Part shown: piece by piece, positions 16,075 to 28,128 of the stretch
How the letters are laid out: every line of letters begins with the position of its first letter
Numbering within the stretch: position 1 is the first letter of the stretch
Assembly (NCBI GenBank): GCA_000499405.2
Contig: HG738137.1
Span: forward strand, 19,306,603-19,370,602
Direction: 5' to 3'
Source of the DNA: Onchocerca volvulus
Lineage: Eukaryota; Nematoda; Chromadorea; Rhabditida; Onchocercidae
Length of the DNA stretch: 64,000 nt
Made by a program: the position numbers and the translations under genes
Notes under the pieces: model-generated
What the model was told of the DNA's origin: nothing
What the model saw: the letters and a program-made list of their open reading frames with translations, nothing else
Databases searched by the model: none

Positions 16075-17801
16075 TTTTCCTGCGAACTGCAAAATGCAAT
16101 CTTCAGCACGAACAACAACGGTACGAGTACTATTAACGCATTTGTGCAATTATAGAATGCATGCATGCTTCGATTGCAACTACTAAAACCTGATTTATAT
16201 TACAACATTTGCATATTAGACACTTCGATCTGTTTGCCTGAATATTGCAGTGAGCAATAATCGGTGATGATCAGTGAGAAGTATTCCATTCATTCACTAC
16301 TATTTTAACCTTAGTTTTACAAATACTATTCAATCCGCAATGATTTTTTCTGAATACAATTATTGGAAGAAAGCAATATTAATTTCAATCCACCAAATCA
16401 ATAAAATAATACATCAAGAGTAACACTGATATGAAATGGTAGCTATTTTGTTTGTGCATTATGCATAACGAAATTGGCATTCTACTGCTTTCTTTTTTGA
16501 AGAATTGCGATATAATAAGAAAATCAAACATTGTGCAAATTTTGCCGAACTTTTCTTTTTAATCCAGGTTAAATTGGTTTAAGTTAGTTGTTGAATTAGA
16601 TTTGATTTACTTATCTAGATAAATAAATCAACTCTCATTCAACAATTAACTTGAATTAGATAAGTAAATCATTCGATAAGTAGATAAGTAAATCAAATTA
16701 ATCAAAAACAATTTAGCATGAAATTCTGAACAATACTAGCGATAAATGTTGAAAGATCGATCTGACCAAGCATTTATAGGAATTTATTTTGTGATGCAGT
16801 TTTTATAATTTGAATTTTAAAATAATTCAACAAAGAATGACTTTCATATTATGTTGTTTGTGTGTATGAGAGTGGAACTTAAATGCTTCTTCTGTAACAT
16901 CGAGTAGTTTCTAAGCTGAAGAGCTAAAACAACAAAAATTAAAAGTGAAAGCGATAAATATCTCTCATCTATTCGACAGCATCATTTGTTAAATTTAGAG
17001 AGTTATTTTTTAAAGCAATCAATCCCAGCTCATTTTGTTTATTTATTCTGATCCAGCATGAAAGTGGATTTTAGCAGTTGGTGATATTGATCGTTTACAA
17101 ATAAAAAAATTGTCGTATTTTGAGACTATGATGATAGCATTTCATCTATGTCAATATACTCATACTATATGGATAAGACCATTTTCAAACCTGTTTAGGG
17201 ACTAAATTCGTTAATTGCTTGATATTGAATAACATCGTTCCTGATCATTAAAACTATTTTGCGAGGTCAATAATCATTTCTTCCATTTTTTTTTTTTTTT
17301 TTTTAACGGTGCTAAATATTTTTTGAGAGAGGAAGGGCAAGTGTTACAAGGACCAGAAGGTAGAAATATTACTAGAAAACTAGAAATTTCTCAATATATA
17401 GAATTTCAAGTTCCATATTTTGAGCAATAATTTATTATATATCATTAGTAGGAAGAGCTTATGTAAAAAATTATTATATAAGAAATAGGCTATGGAAATA
17501 AGCTTTGTTAGTTCAATATGAAAAATTCGAACAAAAAGTATTACTGCAAAACAATACAAAAAAAGAAAAAGAATCTCATCATTTACACAAAAGTGCTCCA
17601 ATCAGAAAGCAAAATTTAAATATCAGCAAATAAATAACAAATAAGGAGACAATCACGAACAAATAAATAGTTGAAGAATTTATCATGATATAAATATCAA
17701 GTGAAATAATAACTGTCTGGTCTTTTCAGTGAACTGTTTCATACAAGAAGTTAACAGTCCAAAAAATTGTTGAAATAAGTGAAGGAGTCTAGCCTGACTA
17801 A
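16075..17801. other. Intergenic with nested inverted/direct repeats
   Basis: Upstream region of glycogenin. It contains the repeat cluster at 16601-16697 (listed separately) and a T run at 17286-17304. No exon found. Confidence 0.5.
16601..16697. repeat. 17-bp perfect inverted repeat with an inner third copy
   Basis: TTTGATTTACTTATCTA at 16601-16617 is the exact reverse complement of TAGATAAGTAAATCAAA at 16681-16697, and the first 14 bases of the right arm also occur at 16658-16671. About 0.5 kb upstream of the glycogenin start. No mobile-element features around it. Confidence 0.7.
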
Positions 17802-18920
17802 TTAAATATTGAATGAAAATACACCTCTCAACACCCACTGCAATTGAGTTGATTTATCGAATATTTGTTTACAATCATACTCCTTACAAATCACTAAATC
17901 AACATTCCTGAACAGTAGAACAGTTAGTTTTCTTCTTTTTTTTTTCTTTTTTTCTTTTTTTTTTCTTCTGTAATGTGGCTGTACTCCGTCACTTTTTTGC
18001 TTGAAAAACAATACCGATTGGTAGTGTAAAAGTTTGAAAGATTTATGTGCATACAATCATTTTGAGCAGAAAATTTCCACGATGACAAGGCTGCAAAAAT
18101 TGCTATGATGGATTTTCCAATGATAGAAAAGACTAAAAAAGCTAAAAATCGAGCAACAAAATAATAAGAATATTGAGGCATACCTTTTGTGATGTGGTTT
18201 ATTACTATATTTGAGAACAGATCGAGAATTTAGTTTTTTTGACTTTCTGTTTCTGCCACAAATCATACTTACAAAATAATAGCAATTCTTGAGAACTATT
18301 GGACAATAAAAAAGATGGGAAATCTAATTTTAGAAATAATTTTTACGAAAAATCGAGTGAAATGGACAAAAATTAACATTATCGAGCCTGCAATCTCATC
18401 ATTCTGCTCTACCGGTACTATTTCAATTTCATGCTGATTATGTTCATATGTCTCTGAAACGTTCTACAGAAATTGTAATATGACTAAACTATTGATTTGA
18501 TGCCATCTATTCGATTCACAAACCAATGAAATTGTTGACAACGTTCCCGACCGAACACATCGCCTTTTGGCACACGTAACCTAACAACTCCCGAATGGTG
18601 GCGCAATGTCTTAGTGTAAATAAGAGAAGTTGTATGAAAATATCAGTGAAGAATGTGAAATTCGTGTCTGAGTCATTTATTAAAAATGGAAAGGAATTCA
18701 TTAGTTGCTAGACCTTTTCATCACCAAATAGCAACTAAATTCCAAACATTTGAAGGAAACAACTGATGTGGAATGAAAGTTGAAGCTGAAATGTTAATAC
18801 AACACAAACACACACATAAATACATCTGCAAGGAGCAGAAGAGATGATTGTTGGCAAAAATTGTAGCTTTACTTGCAGAAAGCACATCGAAATAGCTTTA
18901 TCAGTTGGTTTATCATCCAT
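17802..18920 (-). CDS. Unrecognised five-exon gene, about 137 aa
   Basis: Minus-strand exons 18873-18920 (MDDKPTDKAISMCFLQ), 18520-18609, 18378-18463, 18184-18267 and 17802-17907, all phases agreeing and each with a GT donor and AG acceptor. The central part (HHSGVVRLRVPKGDVFGRE..CQQFHWF) is basic, followed by an acidic segment (EIEIVPVEQNDEIAGS), a strongly basic one (CGRNRKSKKLNSRS) and a Cys-containing end (DLVICKEYDCKQIFDKS). No signal peptide or clear membrane segment. I do not recognise a family. The first exon is the least certain; there may be more upstream exons. An alternative last exon giving SLVIVEIFCSK (ending 18057) also fits the phase, so there may be two C-terminal forms. Confidence 0.45.
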
Positions 18921-21900
18921 CCTCAAACTCTTTCATCAGAGAATAGCTGGGTGTTTGCTACTTTTATCGCAGGATGCTAGCAACAACTCTTTTCAAGACA
19001 AATTTGCGGAGTTTGGTTCGAGAAAAATTTCATGTCAAATTTACTGTTAGTATGAAATAACATCTATGAGAAGAGCATTAATGATGCAATAGACAGAAAA
19101 CGGAAAAGATCACAGTATGATTCGAATTGCAATTCATGATTTCGAGTGATAATTCTAATTAAATTCCAGAATTTTCCCAAATTGTAGCCTTGTTGTGATT
19201 TTTCGCATTGTGTTTTGGCCATGTTTTCACTTCTGTTCAACCATACTCGTACTTTCCCTTCAGTTATTGTTCATCCGGATTCCGGACTGATTTTCATAAT
19301 TTTTATTGCTAACATATATGCCAAAAAAAAAGAACTGTTAAAGTGCCAATTGATCAAAATCAATAAAAATGTCTCGAAATTTCTTGGGGCTTACTACAAC
19401 ATATTCAATATTTATACCAATTTCAAAATTGGTAAAAGCAAGCATCAAAGGTTAATTTTTCGGAATAGAAGTAAAGATTTAAATTATGTGCAATTTATGC
19501 AATGAGTTATGGATTATATAGAATGAATTATGAACTTAGGGGCAACTTTTCTGAGAACTCTCTGTTGTGTGTTAACTCGAACCTGAAATATTCGATAGTC
19601 CTTTCTAGATTGATCTAACAGGCCCTTCCCTTCCCTCAACTATGCAACTAAATATCAAATGCCATTGGTTCCATATTCAGAATAGTCAAACTGGATGCAA
19701 AATAACAGATTCCACTTATAATCTATTCCAAGCTATCGTCGCAAAATTCCTTTTCCTATTATTTTCACCTCATATTATGAACGGTTCGGTTTTTTTTTTT
19801 TTTTTTTTTTTTGGAGGAGTGTTATCATATTTTGAAAATACTTTTCCAAAAGATTCATTTGTTAAATCTATCGTAAAATTATGTCTAAATGGGGCTGCCG
19901 TACAATAAATTTAAAGACAAATAGAGTTTCGAATAATTCGAAGCATCATAGATCGGGAAATTTCACATGAATGAGAACGAAAACTGAAACAGCCAATTTT
20001 AATTGATACAGCTGCGCCGTTTAAATGGTGCTTTACGAAGTGATTTTTTATTGAAAACAAAATATTTTTAAAGAGATGGTAAACAATGCTTAGAATAGAA
20101 TGGATTTCATTGACTTTTTTTTTTTTTCATTAATTATATAAAAAGCTTGGAAAAATTCTTCTGAAATATAGTGAAACTTCGAAATTTTCAATAAAGTTCA
20201 ATCAATAGTTTTCAATGTTTTGATTGAAGAGCATATAATTGGGTTAATGCTATGCGAAATTAATCAAATCGCATCTAAGTGAAATAATCTACTTCTAATT
20301 CGTTGAAGAACATCTTAGTAGACAGGAATGATAACTGCGAGAGCTTTTTCACAACGAATAGTAAAAAAGCATCGAATATTTTTGATGATTGCAAAGAATG
20401 TTACGAAAGCGTAACAAATCGATTCATCACGACATTCGTAAAGGTAAATGAGATGGACAGCCGATAATTCTTCTTCCATGCATTTCTCTCCAACAGCTAT
20501 TTCTGTTTGGGTAAACAATACTATAACTTTCACCTTTCACCCGATGAGCAATAGTTCAATTCTCGAAACTTGGGCAATTCTCGGCAATTCAAATTTTCAA
20601 TAACATGCCATACTGATGTACCATTACTAAAAATTAACTTTTGAAGAACTTTAAAGCAATTTTTCCACTAATTAGTATCGAATATCAGCTGACTAAATAA
20701 TTCCACAGCGAATGAGTTGTTATGGAATGAATGTATGGAGAGATCATTAAGCGGAAATTATTGAAAATAAATTTCGGTTGAGAATAATAATGAAATGATC
20801 AGCAAAGTGGCAGGACAGAACAATTTTTTGTTAATAAAAATTGTTCTATCCTGCCAGATTGAATAATGAATGGTTGGATATATCCCAAACAATGTGCTGA
20901 GTAATTAATTCTCTTAAAATGCGCTAATTTCAGTTTTTTATATTTCCCCTGAGAACGTCACTATGCACTTTCTTAAACAACTTGAGTTAGAAAAATTGCA
21001 TTCAGCACGATTCTATGATACTCCACAATGATGAATTGATTAGTTTACGAACCTTTAAAATTTTGCTTTCAAAGTTTTAAATTAAGCAAATTATTGCTTT
21101 TATGTCAAAATGTGAAAAAGGAAATGAGACCATATTTTTCATATATTTTTTGAGACGAATCACACATCGATCTTCAGAAGAAAGTAGGAACCCTGGCTTG
21201 AATTTAGTGAGAAAATATGAAGTTTCCTATTTCTTGTTTACTAAATAAGTTATCCAGATTAAACCGATTTTTGCACCCATTTAAGCAAACGTGTGACCAG
21301 TACTTTTTTTCAACAATGTAATCCTGCCTTTGCATATTCGAAAAGGTGATAAATTCCTAACTAGCAGCCTTTTTCATAGAAAAAGTTATATTTTGTTTTT
21401 CAGTTCGTGACCTTTCACATTTTCGAATGAAGTTCAGCATAACCATTTCCACTAAGTTTCAATATGTATAATTGGGCAGATCTCGAGATTCTTTTCTATT
21501 CAACATATGCCAGTGAAGGTAGAACTAATTGTTAGGGAAAAAATCCTAATCGATTTATAATCCAGGATTATATTTTGGTTAGACTGGAACTATTTCTTGC
21601 TGTTGTGACTTTGCTAGGTCAGTGATAGGCTTTCTTGGGTAATACCATATTATACACAATATCGCACTACACAATAGCAAACAATAAATAATCAATACGC
21701 GTGTTTGAATTTGGGAATCAGATCATAATAAATCCTTTTATTTGATTGATTATTACAATTTTTCGATGCTTTTATGAACTATCATAATTTGAAGCAAAGA
21801 GATGAAGATATCACAATAATTCGAAACTCAAATTTTGAAATGAAGGACTTAAAATATGAGAGTAGACAAGAAATGATCAAAGAAAATATTTAAAACAACA

Positions 21901-22561
21901 TGCTGATGCACATGACAAAAATTTATTGATGAATATACTCTGAACACATCGAAACCAGGCGTGAACTGTTTGCACAGTAAAAAAAATGTAATTGGTATAT
22001 TACACTAAAGTCTTCCTATTTATTTAATTAATGAAGAAATTAATCGATTGTCGCTTGAATTCGATTTGATTCAAGATTTTTTTAAAAATATGAATTTTAA
22101 AGGTTTGTTTTTCAGATCTTTCAAACTCTCAGTAATCATACAGATCTGTCACAAATTATATAAATTTTATGTCGTTTTTGTAAAAACACAATTGTTTTTT
22201 TTTTTTTTGTTTTTTTTTTTTACAAAGATTTACAAAAGTTTGCTTTTTTTTCAATCACATTTTATATGTCGCATCAATCTACATCCCAGTTCCTCCTGTG
22301 CAAAGTTATCGAACGATTAATGCTTTCTTGTTTATTTGTTGTAGTAAATTTTCTTAAGTACAATAAATATCACAATTTATATTCTGAAAGGCATCAAATA
22401 TATTAAAATCCAATAAAACAGGGAAGTCCATTGGTAAGTTGTTTTTTCCGATCCTTTGCGAAGTGAAAAACGGATCAGATTTTCTCGAAAGTGAATTAAG
22501 GAAACAATTCCTGACAAATTTTACAGCCATACATAAGAGTTTTATTTCGTGGAATTTATGG
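18921..22561. other. Long intergenic region with isolated candidate exons
   Basis: No complete gene could be built. A minus-strand exon-like piece ends at a TGA at about 20529 (CRELPKFRELNYCSSGER, preceded by TTTTTAG at about 20630). Next to it, 20325-20441 is open on both strands, the plus strand giving a Cys-containing frame (DDCKECYESVTNRF) with acceptor- and donor-like ends. T runs lie at 19790-19812 and 22195-22220. A hairpin at 20809-20855 is listed separately. Confidence 0.4.
20809..20855. repeat. 47-nt hairpin with about 20-bp stem
   Basis: GGCAGGACAGAACAATTTTT and its reverse complement (one mismatch, C/T in the seventh base) flank a loop of a few bases (TGTTAAT). The same bases also form part of an open minus-strand frame, so it may be a coding palindrome, a small-RNA hairpin or a leftover of an inverted repeat. 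Confidence 0.65.
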
Positions 22562-24008
22562 TTATCGATGAAGCATGTGTAAGTAATCATCACTGATAAT
22601 AACAGTAGGTCGTCTGCTGTAAGATATCGTGTTGGCTGTTGGTGTTTCTTGTTCCGCTAAAGTTTCTACATAACTTTTTGAATTTATATCGGCTGAAGTG
22701 ATGACATTTATTCTCAGAAGTCAATCAATAAAAGAAACATTGGTTCACTTTCAGATTTGAATTTGAGAATATATGCAACAGTACGAAACGTGAACAACTA
22801 CTTGTTCATGAACACAATTATTAATTTATAATAATTTTTATTTTACGAAGAGAACAGATCGTAAATCTTACAATTTTTTTATGATCCGTTTGGTTAATGA
22901 TAAGTTTTAAAAAGTATTAAAAAATCTAAATTAATAGCTGCTTTAATAAATGTAAGAACGAACAGACCTTTTTGAGTAATATTGTCGACTGAATTCTTCT
23001 TGCGAATAAGGATGCGAAAGCAGGACAACGTCAAATAAATTGAGTACAACGCACCAAATGAGTAAAGGCTCGGGAATAGTAGTAGAAGCATCAAGGAAAA
23101 ATTAAGCCGTAAGCCTATGTGTATTTTTTTTTTGTTTAAATATTTTTTTTTGTATAAATTTGAACTTTGACCTCAATTGTAAACAGAATATAATAGTGAT
23201 CGAATCAAATAACAAAGTAAAGCACAATTATTATGATTTGTCTGGGACTGTAAGAATTTTTGTTAAGGCTGAGATTCTAAGAAATGTTAGTTGAATTAAC
23301 CTTTGATTATGTGATAAGTTGTTAGTGTGACAAGCAATACTGCTGCAAACAGCGAAATTAATGATGTGAAAAGATGAGGAAGCATCAGATATGGTATTAT
23401 CCTTTGCACTGAATATACTGCACTGATAGCACTAACAAACCACGAAAGCTGCAACAATGCATGCAGTCCCTTTATCAGTTATCACTCGTTCAAATGACTT
23501 GGATGAGATATAATTAGCAAACTTTAAGGAATTATTTTTGATTCTGAGGAATGACGACACTTATTGCCATAGTCATCTTTTGGCTGACATAAAGAAAATT
23601 ACCTGTATAATGATGAGAGGTATCAAACAGTCGAAATGTAATACATACTTCAAATCGCTATATGTTGCTGAATATATTTCTGCGCCTGAAAAGTACAATT
23701 CTCAGAAGTTTGAAATGTCAAGAGAAATATCTGCTATTAAATTCGAAATAAATTTCAGTCGAGTAATTCTCTTTGAGAGCTTAACTTCTCACTCGTCCAT
23801 GTGCTATCTAATGAATTTCTTCTCGAATATGGAATGAAAATTAAAAAACTTTAGCAAATGATTGTTTTCTCAGACCTCTCAAATAGTTAAGAAGAAGAAA
23901 AGCGATAGTTTGCATAATTACAACAGCTTGAATAGTCAAGGTAATGAAGTATATCACTGATAAATGTGTACAATGACAGCAATCTTTTCCAATCCAATAA
24001 TGTCGCAT
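22562..24008 (-). CDS. Four-pass membrane protein, LAPTM/DUF7027-like
   Basis: Five minus-strand exons: 23876-24008 (ATG directly after TTTTTTAG, compatible with a trans-splice acceptor), 23603-23685, 23301-23448, 22968-23114 and 22562-22692; every phase agrees (1, 0, 1, 1), total 213 aa. The N terminus is short with a Cys cluster (KDCCHCTHLS), then TM1 (about 17-42), an extracellular-like loop (AEIYSATYSDLKYVLHF), TM2 (LIPLIIIQLSWFVSAISAVY), TM3 (LFTSLISLFAAVLLVTLTTY) and TM4 (LLLLFPSLYSFGALYSIYL), then a basic stop (RILIRKKN) and a 55-residue hydrophilic tail with SYVETL and DYLHML, which look like YxxO sorting signals. This layout matches lysosome-associated four-pass proteins and the large nematode DUF7027 group, but sequence identity is too vague to name an orthologue. 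Likely an endo-lysosomal or plasma-membrane protein (inference). Confidence 0.72.
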
Positions 24009-26053
24009 CTAAAAAATGTTTGAAGAATCTCATTCTTTTCTCCTCTCATCCAAACACGGTATTTCCAGAATAACATGAACTCTGAACTATTCTTCTAATG
24101 TAGGAAATGTCCATAAAATTTGGATGGAACATTTTCAAATCGACAAATTTCAAAATCCACTCCAATGTATTTAACTTATTTACACTAATGAGTTCCTCAG
24201 CAGTAATCGGAGGCTTCCAGCAATTCTTTATCTGAACTGCAGAATAGTAAAGGAAAAATCATAAAGCTAAAGATCGGATCGTTTTTCGAAATACTCGAAC
24301 TATCTGCATCATAGTAACACATCGTATCTTTTATTCCAATATTTCTGGATACCTTAAAACTTTTTCAAAACTGATCGAGTCGTGATATAAATCAATTCAT
24401 TCCTGTATTAATGCTTAGTGAAAGATAATGGATTGAAGTAAAATTTTATGTTCTATTTAGTCTTTTTTAAAGTGAAAATTTTACACAAAAATTCATCACT
24501 TGAATGGTTTAGTTCTTTGTTCGCTTCATCTCTTCTCTATTTCTTACGAAACTGTGGCATTTTGAAGCAAAATTGATTTGTCTACAAAAAATCAATTTTG
24601 AATTTATCTACGTCTTTAACTTTTCTAGACAAAATTTAAAATATAATTAAAAAATAAAGCAAAAGCAAGAGAATTGAAAGTATCATGGATTTAAGCACTT
24701 CTCGTCGATATTTTGCGAGCTTTGGAATGACCTGCTCGTTCAACTCACTGTTGCTTTTTTCATTTAAATAACTCTGATCATGATGAGTCTTAGAAATGTT
24801 CAGTGTTTTTTTAAAATTCATCTTAATAATTGAAAAGAAAAATGTGTCCCTCTGTCAAAAATATTTCATTTTCTACTTATCATTCTGTAATTTCAAAGTT
24901 GTAAAATTTTCAGAAATAAAACCCTAAATAGTAATTGTGGTCTATAGGAAAATATTATTAAAAAATAAAGCAAAATACTTTTCCAAAACATCTGTTTACA
25001 ATTTCAATTGCAACCTAATAAAACAGATCGAAAATAAACTGGACAAGTGCTGAAATCATAAATTATATTGAAAATCAGAGTTCCTATCCATAAACACTTA
25101 TTTGGAGAAAATCTCTTACTGCACGATTAAAATAAACAGCAAACTTAATGATAATAAGTATCAATACGAAAATAATATCAATGACATCAAATGGTCAGTA
25201 ATAAAAACAACGATAACAGCTTCATGGCACAATTCATGAAATGAAAAAATCAAGTTTTAAAAGAAAACAGGCGTTAGAAAGATGACGTATGAGCCAACTA
25301 CCAGTTGAAACTCAATTTACCTAACTTGTTGGTTGCCTTGGTTTCACCTTCACTCGTCTATCCATCCATTTAACTCATTCCATGCCTAATCTAAAGTAAA
25401 TAATTAGCAAACATCGAAGAGAAAATTTAATTTAACCTGCACTACCTTTGTTCTTTCCCATGTTTGCTATCTCATACGAATTTAAAAAAATTGGTTCCAA
25501 AGAATAAGGAGCATATAATTGAAATAGAAATTGATTGGAAATTCAGTTTTAATTACATGTAATATTTTATAGTATGAAAGAGCATCAGAAAATGGCATCG
25601 TTTCACATTATTAGTTATTATAGACTTTTTGATATGTTTGAAATTTGTTAGCTATTAACCAATACAATCAAGTAACTTTCTATTAGTTTCAATTGGGAGA
25701 TTGTTTTAGAATTTCATGATTCCGAAATCAAATAATTCCGTTTTACCTGTGAATTGAATTTTTGATAATTTATTCTTGAATTTATTATTCAAATTACAAT
25801 TTTGAACTTTTATTTTTATCACAAAAATTTATCAGTAATATTGACGTTGATTATTATTGATGGAGGTAATATAATTCAAATGCAAAGTTTTTTTTCGTAT
25901 CTCAATTAGCTATGCTCAAATCCATAATAATATGTAGAATACTCGGTTAGATGAGGATCAGTTGATAATGTTGGAAATGTAAAATCTTCTCCAAGAGAAT
26001 TATTGAAGCTTGAGAAAGTATGCTATCCTAAATTGTTCTTATAGAGGTGTCCT
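24009..26053. other. Intergenic region, one small candidate gene inside
   Basis: AT-rich, many A/T runs, no domain-bearing exon. The only candidate I keep is the 61-codon frame at 24636-24821. Confidence 0.45.
24636..24821 (-). CDS. Candidate tail-anchored microprotein, 61 aa
   Basis: A single open frame starting at ATG (24819-24821), immediately preceded by an acceptor-like TTATTAAG. The first 44 residues are hydrophilic (THHDQSYLNEKSNSELNEQ, then basic LAKYRREVLKS) and the last 17 are purely hydrophobic (MILSILLLLLYFLIIF), ending at the stop. This is the layout of a tail-anchored single-pass peptide, similar in shape (not proven homology) to phospholamban/sarcolamban-type SERCA regulators or short SNARE-like anchors. 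Chance open frames of this length do occur in AT-rich DNA, and hydrophobic runs are easily coded by T-rich sequence. Confidence 0.3.
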   Translation of the reverse strand: MNFKKTLNISKTHHDQSYLNEKSNSELNEQVIPKLAKYRREVLKSMILSILLLLLYFLIIF

Positions 26054-26780
26054 CTAGTCGTACAACTTGGTGCTATCTTTCAATTCAGTCATCCTGAAAT
26101 AAAAAATGAAAAAAAAATTTAATTTAAACTTGCATCATTGTGATGTAAATAAAAAATTTTTAAATCTGATACTCCGCTTTATATTTTTTTGGTCATTTTT
26201 TCAAAAAAAAAAAATCCTTCCATAACTGATCATAATTCCAAGCATCTAGCAGATGAAGAAAAACTAACATCAAATTCAGCTGTTAATGCATTTGTAATGA
26301 ACAATGAATTAGTTAATTTATTGAAGTCATAATTTTATAATTATAAAATTAAAAATGTGGCAATAGTCACGCAGAATAATTGATAAATTAAAATCGTCTT
26401 GATTTGCTTTGAAAACGAGACAAATTAAATAGAAATTCATTGAAATATTTTCTTTTCTTTTTTTTGGCTCACACCAAATGTCCTGAAAACTAAGTTTCTT
26501 ACTTAACACATTGTTTCAAATGAAATATTTACTTCTTTTTTCCGAATAACTTCTTCAAGAGAAGTCTGTAGCTGTGAAGAAGAAGTTAATAAAGAAGCAG
26601 AATTTGGGGAGATGTGAAAAATTTATTTAAAAAAAATGAAAGAAAAAAGCAAATGTCATGAAGGAAGTATAGCTAACCAGTTCCGGTGACCGACTTCTTC
26701 GTTTCGTGTATAAAAGCAAGCCGATAGTATCTTGTTTCGTGCAACAATTGCCTCATTTTCATGCATTCTTCTTGGCTCAT
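26054..26780 (-). CDS. Candidate small gene overlapping, antisense, the start of the Trp-rich gene
   Basis: Minus-strand pieces with matching phases: 26691-26780 (ATG; MSQEECMKMRQLLHETRYY then basic), 26533-26571 (LQTSLEEVIRKKE, donor GTAAAT), an 8-nt piece 26475-26482 after TTTTCAG, and 26054-26093 after TTTCAG (MTELKDSTKLYD, stop). The product would be about 58 aa, hydrophilic and helix-prone. The first exon covers the plus-strand TATA box and signal-peptide exon of the next gene. The 8-nt exon and the weak GTCACC donor are the weak points; an alternative donor at 26677 breaks the phase. I do not recognise the protein. Confidence 0.28.
26709..26716 (+). promoter_or_regulatory. TATA box of the first Trp-rich gene
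   Basis: TATAAAAG about 50 bases before the ATG at 26761, spacing that fits a short 5' leader made without trans-splicing. CGTTTCG(TG) words occur just upstream (26700) and downstream (26731). Confidence 0.6.
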
Positions 26781-28029
26781 TTCTATATTCTTTCTAGTTT
26801 TTTCGGTGACAAAATGTTCTCCCAATAATCCATCAGGTTTGTTCTAGTTATTTTAAGAAATACCGTAACTTAAATCATCGTTATAATAGCTCATTCATTG
26901 GTTACATTTGTATGCAATATTTCTTTTTTCTTTTTTTTTCACGTATTTCTAGAGGAAGAGTAGATTCGTGATTACTTAGATGTAGCATTGGAGAGAGTTG
27001 CATATGGCTGAATGCTTGTTTTCTGCAGCAAATCGAAATTGGTGATTTTGCAGTGGAATGGAAGGAAGATTGGAGTGGAAAGCTTCCATCTGGTGGCAAT
27101 GGAATGCATAAAGGTTGGGTTGGATTTGGTTCTGATCATGATGGCGGAAAATATGTGGAAAATGGATGGCAAGATTCATGGCAATCTGGATATAATGATG
27201 GGAAATCCGGTTGGAATGGAAAACAAGACTTCGATGACAGCTGGGCTGCATCCGGCAAACACAGATGGTCCTGGGGTAATGGTGGTTCTCAAGGTTGGGG
27301 TATATGGGGCAATGGTGCCGGAAAGTATGGCCCAAGCAACCATTACAGTACCGGTTTCGGAGATTATGGGAGAGGTAGTGATAGTTACGGACCGAAAAAC
27401 AATTACGCATCTTGGGGTAATACCAATACGGATAACTGGAGAAATACTGGAGGTGGCGAAGGATGGAGCGAATGGGAAGGTTGGAAATGCTTTATAAATT
27501 TTAGTATACAACTATCTTGATTTCCTTTCTTAAGAAGGATTTAAAATGAATTTTTCTATCTTTTTTTATTGCAAAAATATAACTCAAATCGGATCATTAT
27601 AAAAAATGTTGGGAAGTGGAGGAAATTCAATGATTCCGGTTTTCAGTTTTTGTTTTTTTTGTTTTTTTTTTAAGTCAGGAGTTTCCTTCAACATTAAAAT
27701 ATTTTACAATGACCTACACTACACGCTGATTGCATGCATAGGAATAGTTTATTTATATCAGATTATATCTGCGAAAAAGTTTTCGTTTTTAAATTTACGC
27801 ACAAAATTAAGTATAGCAAATTTGATAAAGGTTTTTCAGCTGAAGAAATTTTTCACAAAAATTTTTTGTAGTAGATGATCATGGACCAGGTAATGGAGGC
27901 CGTGAGCATGGTGGTTGGAAAAGCTGGAAGAGTGGTTCAGGTAGTGGAAGCTGGGATAGCTGGAACAGTGGCAACAAACCAGTGAAGGCTAAATCAGAAG
28001 CCTATGCATATTCTTCTATTGATCCCTGA
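26761..28029 (+). CDS. Secreted glycine/tryptophan-rich protein, 218 aa
   Basis: Three exons: 26761-26836, 27054-27479 and 27875-28029, both introns in phase 1. Exon 1 encodes a clear signal peptide (MHSSWLISIFFLVFSVTKC then SPNNPSG). The mature part is low in complexity but not a simple repeat: about 20 Trp in 195 residues, mostly as GW, SW, NW or WxxW (GWQDSWQSG, RWSWGNGGSQGWGIWGNG, GGWKSWKSGSG, GSWDSWNSG), with much Gly, Ser, Asn, Asp and Tyr. Only one cysteine, at the signal-peptide end. AATAAA at 28123-28128 marks the 3' end. No known domain. The composition suggests an extracellular structural, eggshell/cuticle or adhesive material (inference). It is followed 0.75 kb downstream by a second secreted Trp-rich gene with the same promoter and exon plan. 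Confidence 0.75.
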
Positions 28030-28122
28030 TTTCTAGTCATCGTTTGACCCCGGATGTAATATTTTGGACGAATAAGTTTTGTTGGCTCACATTTTTGCAA
28101 AGTTCGAGGCTATTTGGCTTCA

Positions 28123-28128
28123 AATAAA
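28123..28128 (+). terminator. Polyadenylation signal AATAAA
   Basis: About 95 bases after the stop of the first Trp-rich gene. Confidence 0.45.

Noticed and set aside
26976..27410. 144-codon minus-strand frame opposite the Trp-rich gene
   Set aside because: It is the mirror of a low-complexity Gly/Trp coding exon; the plus strand has the signal peptide, splice phases and promoter.
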